The notes beneath the pieces are model-generated. The model was given only the letters and a program-made list of their open reading frames with translations. It made no database searches and was not told the DNA's origin. A DNA stretch of 15,405 nucleotides from DATFCK01 sp045809745 (GTDB lineage: Bacteria; Verrucomicrobiota; Verrucomicrobiia; Chthoniobacterales; UBA10450), in assembly GCA_045809745.1 (NCBI GenBank), contig JBJMXE010000146.1, positions 1-15,405 of the forward strand. The letters run 5' to 3'. The translations under genes and the position numbers were made by a program. Positions 1 to 7,052 of this stretch are shown here, piece by piece. Within the stretch, counting starts at the first letter, position 1; every line of letters begins with the position of its first letter.

Positions 1-41
1 GAAAGTCGAAGTCACAAATCAAAGGCAACGAATACAGACTT

Positions 42-184
42 AAATATCGAATCTCGAAATCCGAAACAAATTCAAATGACCGAAGGCTGAAATGACTGCC
101 GAAAAGGGATGGGGAACATTTCGTATTTACGACATTCGGTCATTGCGAATTGTTTCGAGCTTCGGAATTCGTGCTTCGATATTT
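42..184. repeat. Long imperfect inverted repeat after the last gene
   Basis: Left arm 42-84 (starts AAATATCGAA, ends GACCGAA) and right arm 135-184 (ends TTCGATATTT) are reverse complements over most of their length; the right arm carries about 7 extra bases. The centre (85-134) is less symmetric. The right arm begins 2 bases after the stop codon of the sugar-binding protein gene. The composition (many CGAA/TTCG words, AT-rich) differs from the flanking genes. It could form a large hairpin in the transcript and act as a terminator or 3' stabiliser, but there is no clear U-run. It looks like a dispersed intergenic repeat; that it is multi-copy is inference from its form. Bases 1-41 show nothing I can assign. 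Confidence 0.75.
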
Positions 185-186
185 CA

Positions 187-1569
187 TCAAAGATTACTGT
201 CCGCAATGTTCTTCTCCGCCTCCCGCTGCATCCGTTTTGCTGCTTCCTCCGCGGTAATGGCTCCATTCATAACCAACTGGTAGGGACCGCGCATTCCTTC
301 CCAGATCGCTCTCATTTGCGGCATGATTGGCATTAGTCGTCCGTGGGCGATCTGCTGCATCGATGCGATCAGCGCGGGGTTCGCGCGAATGGCGGGCGAT
401 TCAAGCACCTGCCGGTCGACCGGAGTCGTTGCCAGCTTGGTAGCCATCTCCTCCTGAACGGCGGCGCTCGTTAGGTAGTCGAGGACTTCTCTTAGCGCCG
501 GCATCTTATCTCCCGATACGCCGACATTCACCGAATAGCCTTTGGCTGATACCATCGGTTCACACCACAAGCCGGTCTGAGTGTTCAAAGGAAGAGGAGC
601 AACCATGTTGCCTTGCGGAACATGGTAGCCAGCCCATGACCAGGGGCCGTTGATGATCATCGCCGTACGCGCTTCTTTGAATAGCATGTCGGCAATTTCG
701 TAATCGCCTTCTTTCGGGATAATTTTGTATTTATCGCGCAGATCCAGCACAAATTGAATCGCGCGCACGGTCTGCGGATTATCGAGCGTAGGCCGACCGT
801 TCTCGTCCATCACCCAGCCGCCAAACGCGGTGAGGAATGGGATAAAGAAAAATGGCTCGCGATAATTCCAGGTGAGGCCGTACTGCTCCGGCTTGCCGTC
901 ATGGTTCGCATCACGAGTGAGCTGTTGTCCTAACGTGATGAGTTCGTCCAGCGTGGCCGGCGGTTTCGATACCATCGAGGTGTTGTAAACCAGCGTCAGA
1001 TGGTTGCCCAGCTGATCTGCGAGCAACCACGGCTTGCCCCGCCAGCGTACGATTCCCTGAGGAATAAACCGACCCAATGACTCTGTCGGCAACACTTCGT
1101 CCAGGGGCAGAACAGTCTCGGTGGTGACAAACACTCCGACGTTGTCTGCCGGGCCGTAAATTAAATCCGGTCCCTGTCCCGCGACCGCCGCGATCACGAA
1201 CAGGTTTCGAAGTTCCTCGTTCTCCTTGTAGAGAGTATCGATCCGGACGTGCGGATGGGCTGCGTTAAAGCGGGCAACCTGTTCGTTAAACAAATCGCGT
1301 TCGCCGCCGATCTTCTGGTGCCAGATGAGGACATGTGTGCGCCCGTCGGTCTCCTGGTTGCACGCCGTCAAAAGCAAATTCAGCGACAATGCGGCCAAAA
1401 ACCACACGAGGTACGGACGCGCCCTTCCGGGGAGCGCACGCGCCGTCGCCTGCCGTGTTCGGCGCCCCGCCGGACACGGCTGTGACACTTGGATTATTTC
1501 GGGCGGGGGCGCCGGAAATTGCAGGCGAGGCGCCTGCCCTCCCAGGAGATCAGATCGCCCGCGCATCAT
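187..1569 (-). CDS. MalE-like ABC sugar-binding lipoprotein
   Basis: This is an extracellular solute-binding protein of the maltose/maltodextrin (family 1) type, 460 codons. From the ATG at 1569 there is a 54-residue hydrophilic leader, a hydrophobic segment (about residues 53-69), and a lipobox LLTAC with Cys70, so the mature form should be a lipid-anchored protein of about 391 residues. Family signs: GQGPDLIYG at 131-139; AMIINGPWSW at 303-312, very close to the MalE motif before the hinge; and a C-terminal MPQMRAIW segment matching the MalE region MPNIPQMSAFW. A DANHDGKPE loop at 220-228 could bind calcium. Its ATG overlaps the stop of the upstream amylase gene (ATGA), suggesting translational coupling; no Shine-Dalgarno is visible. 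Alternative in-frame GTG starts at 1488 and 1407 would shorten the leader. The leader is long because a 114-bp palindromic element lies inside it (separate entry). Predicted role: deliver malto-oligosaccharides from the neighbouring amylases to an ABC importer. The permease genes are not in the window. Substrate is inferred from family and context. Confidence 0.88.
   Translation of the reverse strand: MMRGRSDLLGGQAPRLQFPAPPPEIIQVSQPCPAGRRTRQATARALPGRARPYLVWFLAALSLNLLLTACNQETDGRTHVLIWHQKIGGERDLFNEQVARFNAAHPHVRIDTLYKENEELRNLFVIAAVAGQGPDLIYGPADNVGVFVTTETVLPLDEVLPTESLGRFIPQGIVRWRGKPWLLADQLGNHLTLVYNTSMVSKPPATLDELITLGQQLTRDANHDGKPEQYGLTWNYREPFFFIPFLTAFGGWVMDENGRPTLDNPQTVRAIQFVLDLRDKYKIIPKEGDYEIADMLFKEARTAMIINGPWSWAGYHVPQGNMVAPLPLNTQTGLWCEPMVSAKGYSVNVGVSGDKMPALREVLDYLTSAAVQEEMATKLATTPVDRQVLESPAIRANPALIASMQQIAHGRLMPIMPQMRAIWEGMRGPYQLVMNGAITAEEAAKRMQREAEKNIADSNL
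1430..1543. repeat. REPIN/MITE-like palindromic element inside a coding leader
   Basis: The ends are imperfect terminal inverted repeats: 1430-1453 (GGGAGCGCACGCGCC then GTCGCCTGC) and 1521-1543 (reverse complement GGGAGGGCAGGCGCC then TCGCCTGC). By eye they agree at 21 of 24 columns, with two mismatches and one gap. Inside is a strong hairpin at 1452-1480: arms of 13 bp with one mismatch around a 3-base loop (left arm GCCGTGTTCGGCG). The right end also holds its own hairpin, GCAGGCG-AGG-CGCCTGC (1521-1537). The element is 114 bp, exactly 38 codons, and lies within the N-terminal leader of the sugar-binding protein without breaking the frame. There is no obvious target-site duplication. The form resembles two inverted REP units (REPIN), which are moved in trans by RAYT-type transposases; no such gene is in the window. 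Confidence 0.7.
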
Positions 1570-3392
1570 TCGGCGGCGAAAACGATGCCAGTTAGTGCTG
1601 GCACCGTTAATTGTAATCCAGTTTCGGCGGATTCAACCTTCGCGGCCTCAAGATCGCCTCTGCTGGTAAATATTGGCACCAACCGTTTGGCTCCGCCTTC
1701 AATCCCGATCTGCGCTTCTTTATCACCGCGGTTCAGCGCAATCACGAGGTGTTCCTTCTCACCGTCGCGACCGATTATGATGACGCGTTGGCCGTCGTCA
1801 GTCGCGAGGACCGAGAGACCTCCGTGGTTCAGCGCATCGTGTTGCCGACGTAACGTGATCGCTTCCTTGTAAAATCCAAAGAGTTCCGGATCGAACTTCA
1901 CCTCGTCAGGTTGCCGCTCCTTACCGCGCGGATCGTTTGTCTGCGCCTGATATTGGCGGTCCGGCCATAGCATTGGCATTCGGTCGTCCGGATCTCCTGC
2001 GCCCCACATTCCGGCCTCGTCGCCATAATAAATCATGGGGGCTCCCACGTAGCACATTTGTAACAGTACAATCAGGCGCTGAATGTTTCGCTCCCACTCG
2101 TTCGGTTTCCTGATTTTGTAAGTCGAGGAGTAACGAAGGTCGTTGTTCTTGTTGAACACGATTTCTTCGGTCGGGTAAACGGTTCCCTCTCCGTTTACGA
2201 TCATCGACGCCAGCCGATCGGTATCATGAGAATCAACCATGTTCTGCATCACTGACGCCGTCGCAGGACCGAGCTGCTTCCGGGCCTTGTCCAGTAGCTG
2301 AGCGAATTTGGATGGTGGCACATTGTTATCGATCAACGCTCCTTTAACCGGGATGGCGAACCCGTCGTAATTCATCGCTGCCGAAAAACCTCCTCGTCCG
2401 ATCAATTCAGCCGCCGGTTTCCAGATCTCTGCCGTCGTGTAAGCCTCGGGATTCAGTTTCCTAACCAGACCGTTCCAGTCTGACCAAAACTTGAACGGTC
2501 GCTCTTCGGCGACATCCAGCCGCCACCCATCCACACCGTCGGCGCGTTTTCCGTTTGGCTGCATCCAACGCCGCGTAGCATCGAAGATGTATGTCTTCGG
2601 ACCGACCGCCATATCAGTTCCATCCGCCGACGCCGCAAATATCGGCAGCGTTTTGATGTTGTACCAGCCCTTGTAACTGAACTCATTTCGCTTTGTGGCC
2701 GGATCGTCGAAGCCGTCCACCACATACCAATTTCGATACCGGGAGCGCTCCTGTTTCCTGCGAACGTCCTGGAACGCAAAAAAATCGCGCCCGGTATGAT
2801 TGAAAACGCCATCAATGATCACGCGAATCCGCCGCTCGTGGCAGCGCTTCACCAGGTCGAGGAACAGTTTGTCCGCAGCCGTCCATTGCCATGTCTTCGG
2901 ATCGCTCCCGTTTTCTTTCGCGATGATTTTCAGGTCGCCCCCAGGATCGGGTCCGAAGAACGGATCGATGTGATGGTATGAGTTGCCGTCGTACTTATGG
3001 AGTGAACGCGAATAGAACAGCGGATTAAAATAAATCGCGTTGATCCCGAGATCGCTCAGGTAATCCAGTTTATCGAGAACGCCCTGAAGATCTCCTCCAT
3101 AACGGCGGTCGAACACACCGTCCTTGTAAAAGTTGGGGCCGCGTTGCTTTTCCCATTCATCACGCGAGTACCAATCCGCTGTCCAATCCGACACCCGCCA
3201 GGCCGGCTCAGGACTAACCGGTAGCTCCAGAGAATCTCTGGTCGGATCGTTGTGAGGATCGCCATTGGCGAACCGCTCCGGAAAAATCTGGTACCAAACG
3301 GCCTCGGCAGCCCAGGCCGGGGGATCCATCCGTGCCGCTTTGCAAATACCACCAGCAAGCAGGACGGCCAAGCCGCACAACAGGTAGCGCAT
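1566..3392 (-). CDS. Exported GH13 neopullulanase/cyclomaltodextrinase-type amylase
   Basis: This 608-residue alpha-amylase family (GH13) enzyme retains all four classic conserved regions: DGVFNH at 194-199; GWRLDVAEE at 289-297 with the expected nucleophile Asp293; AEIW with the expected acid/base Glu322; and VDSHD at 386-390 with His389 and Asp390. GWRLDVA-E and the preceding KGWYNIKTLP segment (241-250) are characteristic of the neopullulanase / cyclomaltodextrinase / maltogenic amylase group (GH13_20 and relatives). Those enzymes hydrolyse cyclodextrins, pullulan or malto-oligosaccharides. Unlike typical GH13_20 enzymes it has no N-terminal CBM34 domain: the barrel starts at about residue 30, just after a Sec-type signal peptide (residues 1 to about 19, ending CKA). 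A periplasmic site is therefore likely. A C-terminal beta-domain follows about residue 510. The ATG at 3392 lies 113 bases after the upstream GH13 stop and has no good Shine-Dalgarno. The stop overlaps the next gene's ATG. The exact specificity cannot be read from sequence. Confidence 0.9.
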   Translation of the reverse strand: MRYLLCGLAVLLAGGICKAARMDPPAWAAEAVWYQIFPERFANGDPHNDPTRDSLELPVSPEPAWRVSDWTADWYSRDEWEKQRGPNFYKDGVFDRRYGGDLQGVLDKLDYLSDLGINAIYFNPLFYSRSLHKYDGNSYHHIDPFFGPDPGGDLKIIAKENGSDPKTWQWTAADKLFLDLVKRCHERRIRVIIDGVFNHTGRDFFAFQDVRRKQERSRYRNWYVVDGFDDPATKRNEFSYKGWYNIKTLPIFAASADGTDMAVGPKTYIFDATRRWMQPNGKRADGVDGWRLDVAEERPFKFWSDWNGLVRKLNPEAYTTAEIWKPAAELIGRGGFSAAMNYDGFAIPVKGALIDNNVPPSKFAQLLDKARKQLGPATASVMQNMVDSHDTDRLASMIVNGEGTVYPTEEIVFNKNNDLRYSSTYKIRKPNEWERNIQRLIVLLQMCYVGAPMIYYGDEAGMWGAGDPDDRMPMLWPDRQYQAQTNDPRGKERQPDEVKFDPELFGFYKEAITLRRQHDALNHGGLSVLATDDGQRVIIIGRDGEKEHLVIALNRGDKEAQIGIEGGAKRLVPIFTSRGDLEAAKVESAETGLQLTVPALTGIVFAAE

Positions 3393-3399
3393 TAGGTCA

Positions 3400-3495
3400 G
3401 GAAAACGTCGCTCACCGCGGCGAGCGAGCTACCAAAGCACCAAGCCGGAGGCGAGCTCACTGTGACCGGATGCCGATGTGAAGGCAACGTTTTTC
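3400..3495. repeat. Intergenic palindromic element between two GH13 genes
   Basis: Most of the 113-bp spacer (3393-3505) is bounded by short inverted repeats: 3400-3411 (GGAAAACGTCGC) and 3484-3495 (GCAACGTTTTTC), which pair at 10 of 12 positions. Near the left end is a perfect 6-bp stem TCGCTC / GAGCGA (3408-3413 and 3422-3427) around an 8-base loop. On the minus strand this is followed by CGTTTTCC. That resembles a weak intrinsic terminator or attenuator just before the amylase ATG, but the U-run is only four bases. GAGCTC and TCACTGTGA are small palindromes in the middle. I see no convincing -35/-10 promoter pair and no Shine-Dalgarno in the spacer. Confidence 0.45.
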
Positions 3496-3505
3496 GATAG
3501 AACCG

Positions 3506-6500
3506 CTACGGTGCTAGCACCACACGGAAGTAATGCGCCGGGGCCACAATTTCAGTGTAGTGATCACCAGAGGCAGTCCGGACAGGAGCAGCCGCCGTGA
3601 ATAACGCTGCATCCGGCGCTGCGTTCGGATCAGTTATGGATTGCAGCTGATAGTTCTTGCCGGAGACGGTGGTCCAGGTAATGGCGATATGATTCGCGTC
3701 GATCCGAGTCTGGTCGCTGATCTTGAACAAGGAGTTAGCGTCGAATGGATTGGTGCCTGCGGCATCTTCCGCGGCATTTGTCATCCCATCACCGTCCTGG
3801 TCCGCGTTGGCGTTCAGCAAGGTCACGGTAGAAGAAGAAGCGCTGTTACTTTGGACATTGGAATCCTGGTTAACCGCTTTGATGCTAATTGAGATCTTGT
3901 CGCCGTAATTAGCCTGATAAGTGAAGCTATTCGAAGTGGTGTTGAAATTGGCCACGATGTTGCCGTTCAAAGTCACGGTAACCATGTAATTTGGCACGAC
4001 GTTTGGATCGGTCGCCCACGTGAATGTGGCTGCGTTACCGATCTTGTATCCGTAAGAATTCGTTATCTGAGGGCTGGCTGCCGGCACGCCAGGGGCGTCG
4101 ATGTCATACAGTTTGAGGTACTGCGCCTCGTACGGAGCAGTAGACCAATCGCCATTGGTGGCAGGCACTTTATTCATTAATACACTTACTCCCTGGGTGA
4201 GCACGTCACTGCCTAACCGCCCTGGAGTAGAAGATTGCGGATCGTTGCTCCAGAGCCAGCGATTTCGCCGATTTACATCCTGGCCGGTGTAAGCGGCGAT
4301 ATTCCGGATGTTGTAATGGCGGCCAGAATTAATTCCGAACAGATTGCTGCCATTTTGTGTGATGTTCACATAAAACGTCGTGTTCTCGTTAAATTCTGGA
4401 TGAGCCGGATCCGGGTGGGGATTATCGCGGTCCAGGTTAACAAAACCAAAAACCACATCGCTCCGACCAGGAGAAGCATTCGCGGTGTCGTATTTTGCAA
4501 TCGAGAAAATCTTACTGTGTGAGCTGTTCGAGTCGTTGCCGTTCGAAGGATTTCGAAGATTTAGATAGTATCGATTCGGACTTCGTAGCGCCGGACTGAA
4601 TTGCCGTGCGTCGGTAATTGCGGAATAAACCAGGAAAAGCTGTTGCAAGCCGAAAGTTTGATTGCCCAAGATAGGCCCCAGATCGTTGAAGACCTTAAAG
4701 TGAGGCAAATATTTAGCGAAGTTCGGATCGATCTCATAATGACTAAAGCCGAACTGGCGGGATATGCCGTTTTCCTGGCCGTAAAAGATCATCGGCGCTC
4801 CATCAATGGTGTTACACACGCCGTAGCGAATTAACGCCTGGAATGGATCATCATAATTCTCCTCATCATGTGACGTGGTATTCAGAAGAACGAGAGACTG
4901 ACCATAAGAGTTACGACGCCCATCGAACACGGATCGATAGTTATCGGTCGTACCGGCGCTCTTCAAATCGAACAGAATGCTTTCGTTTAAGATGTCGAAG
5001 TGACGATTCGAGCGGTAAGTCACCTCTCCACCATCCAGCGACTCCGTCATGAAAACGAAGTTCCACTTATAGCTGCGAGCGGCGTTGATGATGTATTCCC
5101 AGCATTGCGGCGGTAAACCCTGGCCAAAATCGGCCCGAAGCGCATCTAATCCCCGACTATCCTCAATCCTGCGCTGAATAGGATCTGGATTCGTGCTATT
5201 GCCAATCAGGTTGTTGTTGCTGTCTACATGCCCTGTCTGGCTCAACCAATACGGAATATATTGGGCGAAGTACCGCCAGACATTCCTGGTGATGTTGTTG
5301 TTTACGACGGTGTTGTTTGGACCAGCAACACTGAAATCGGTGCCAATCCAGTTGCCATCACCGTAGTCAAACCAATCCCCCTGGTTCTTGAAATCAAAGC
5401 GGTGGCTATCGTTCCCTTGCGGCGGCGGATCGTTGATACACACAAGCGCGGCATAGTGCCCAAAGAAAATGTCAAAGGTGTCGCCGAATTTACCGAAGTC
5501 GAAACGATCTGGCGCCGGCGCGATGTGTGATGCATCGGGAGAACGTTGACAGTACTGATTGTTATACACGTTGAAAATATCGCCGTAAGAGAAGAACCGT
5601 GCCTCTTTTGCACGGATCTCGTCGGTCGGTAGAGCACCCGGCTTGATTAAAGTGACGCCCGGCTGCGCGAGCTCGGCATCGTAAGCAGTGTGATTAAATG
5701 CCGCGTCCAACATCACTCCGACCGACGCGCTATCTGCCGCTACTACAAAATCATGGAAATCGGTCTTGGCTAAGGCGCGGCCTGCCGCGGTGTCGTTTCC
5801 GGATCGATCATCACTATTCGGATCGGTCGAGGTAGGATTAAAGTTCCTGGCCATCAACGGCATGATTTCGAAGAAATTCTTGACCGCGTAAGGACTGCCT
5901 ACGGTGAATTTGTGTCCGGTGTTAGAGTCCACTTGTCGCCCATCGATTCCGTTTGGGTGAACCGGCTGAAACCACAGGTAATTACATCCCAGACTCTTGA
6001 TATAGTTGAGATTGACGCGCTTGTTAGGGTCGTGCAGATCGGGAAATGTGCCCCGCTGATTCGGCTGGTCACCCGTGGCGTTTACGTTAAGCGTGTTCAG
6101 CTCATACAGGCTGATGTCTCGGGCGTTTTTTGGAGAAACAACAATCGCATGGTCGCGCCGGCCACTTGATGTGTAGTAAATCCAGGTTGAGCTGTTGTTG
6201 ATTCGGAATCTCGCGCTCAAACGGTAAGCGCCGGTCTTTTGAGCGTTCAGGCTCGTCCCATACTGACCGGAGCCTCCGCTCATGGGGTAAGCCTTATAAT
6301 AGTGATTGTCGTTGGTGCCGACGACGTCTCCGCTCGGCGGACTAATCCCCTCTTCCGTGGCCAGACCATTGCCGTCCGTGTATGGCAAAGTCGCCAGGTC
6401 GCGGCGGTTCAAGTTCGTGTAAACCTGCACCGTGGCTGGATCGACGTTCGCCTGGTTAGGATTGAAAACGATGGTGAATGGAACCGCGTCACCGTTGATT

Positions 6501-7051
6501 TCGTCTACGAATACGTGCGACGTAGTGTAGTCGGCATTTACCCCGTTCACGGTCAGGGTCGCCGGCATGGTTAGGGTAAATGCGTTAGTCCCGGCCAAGG
6601 ATTGGCTGTTGGTGGTACTGCTGCCGTTGTCGTTCCCGTAGATAAACGTGTTTTCGTGGCCGTCTGAATAGTTCAGCTGAATGTAATATTGAATGACCCC
6701 GGTATCGGACGGCGGAACCTGGAATGTCGCCTTGAAGAAGCTGTCATTGTTGCTTGTTGTGAATGACGACAACGATGCTGTCAGATAGGGCGCATTGCTG
6801 CTTTGTGCTTTGTAAAACACAGTTCCACCGTTGGCGGTTCCAGGGTTTCCGCTGCCTTGATACTGGTTGCCAACATAGATCGCGACAGTCGTGTTCGTGT
6901 TCGGACTGAGCGGAGCCCGCATCTGGTCTCCGCTATTCGGCACCGAATTCGTCGGGATATGCCAGGCGTTACCTAACGTCGCCCAACTGGAGACAGTACT
7001 GAAAAAGAGAACAACCAGAAATCCGAGACGTTGAAGTCGTGTCGCTATCAT
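3506..7051 (-). CDS. Large secreted divergent GH13 alpha-amylase-family enzyme
   Basis: 1,181 residues. A signal peptide covers about residues 1-24 (R5, R8, hydrophobic LGFLVVLFFSTV, likely cleavage after SSWA). Residues about 30-300 are two beta-sandwich domains, probably an E-set/CBM-like N-terminus. The GH13 barrel begins near ARDISLYELN (310). Conserved regions: DAAFNH at 449-454; LRADFG with Arg639 and candidate nucleophile Asp641; MTES with candidate acid/base Glu670; and SHDE with His728 and Asp729. All catalytic positions are present, but the words around them (ALRADFGQG, TESLDGG) differ from standard amylases, so I cannot name a subfamily. A beta-domain runs to about 980, then a fibronectin/Ig-like domain (990-1080), then a DQDGDG calcium loop (1084-1102) and a terminal module ending AHYFRVVLAP. 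The start at 7051 is one base after the giant gene's TAA, implying co-transcription; AGGT is 17 bases upstream, too far for a normal Shine-Dalgarno. Predicted role: extracellular cleavage or transfer of alpha-1,4/1,6-glucan; the substrate is unknown. Confidence 0.88.
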   Translation of the reverse strand: MIATRLQRLGFLVVLFFSTVSSWATLGNAWHIPTNSVPNSGDQMRAPLSPNTNTTVAIYVGNQYQGSGNPGTANGGTVFYKAQSSNAPYLTASLSSFTTSNNDSFFKATFQVPPSDTGVIQYYIQLNYSDGHENTFIYGNDNGSSTTNSQSLAGTNAFTLTMPATLTVNGVNADYTTSHVFVDEINGDAVPFTIVFNPNQANVDPATVQVYTNLNRRDLATLPYTDGNGLATEEGISPPSGDVVGTNDNHYYKAYPMSGGSGQYGTSLNAQKTGAYRLSARFRINNSSTWIYYTSSGRRDHAIVVSPKNARDISLYELNTLNVNATGDQPNQRGTFPDLHDPNKRVNLNYIKSLGCNYLWFQPVHPNGIDGRQVDSNTGHKFTVGSPYAVKNFFEIMPLMARNFNPTSTDPNSDDRSGNDTAAGRALAKTDFHDFVVAADSASVGVMLDAAFNHTAYDAELAQPGVTLIKPGALPTDEIRAKEARFFSYGDIFNVYNNQYCQRSPDASHIAPAPDRFDFGKFGDTFDIFFGHYAALVCINDPPPQGNDSHRFDFKNQGDWFDYGDGNWIGTDFSVAGPNNTVVNNNITRNVWRYFAQYIPYWLSQTGHVDSNNNLIGNSTNPDPIQRRIEDSRGLDALRADFGQGLPPQCWEYIINAARSYKWNFVFMTESLDGGEVTYRSNRHFDILNESILFDLKSAGTTDNYRSVFDGRRNSYGQSLVLLNTTSHDEENYDDPFQALIRYGVCNTIDGAPMIFYGQENGISRQFGFSHYEIDPNFAKYLPHFKVFNDLGPILGNQTFGLQQLFLVYSAITDARQFSPALRSPNRYYLNLRNPSNGNDSNSSHSKIFSIAKYDTANASPGRSDVVFGFVNLDRDNPHPDPAHPEFNENTTFYVNITQNGSNLFGINSGRHYNIRNIAAYTGQDVNRRNRWLWSNDPQSSTPGRLGSDVLTQGVSVLMNKVPATNGDWSTAPYEAQYLKLYDIDAPGVPAASPQITNSYGYKIGNAATFTWATDPNVVPNYMVTVTLNGNIVANFNTTSNSFTYQANYGDKISISIKAVNQDSNVQSNSASSSTVTLLNANADQDGDGMTNAAEDAAGTNPFDANSLFKISDQTRIDANHIAITWTTVSGKNYQLQSITDPNAAPDAALFTAAAPVRTASGDHYTEIVAPAHYFRVVLAP

Positions 7052-7052
7052 A

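Noticed and set aside
3335..3392. Lipoprotein signal in the neopullulanase-type enzyme (LAGGIC)
   Set aside because: The residue before Cys17 is Ile and the lipobox does not fit; CKA-A gives a more plausible ordinary Sec cleavage.
3393..3505. Promoter for the amylase/binding-protein pair
   Set aside because: A TTGCCT-like hexamer exists on the coding strand, but no -10 box is at proper spacing.
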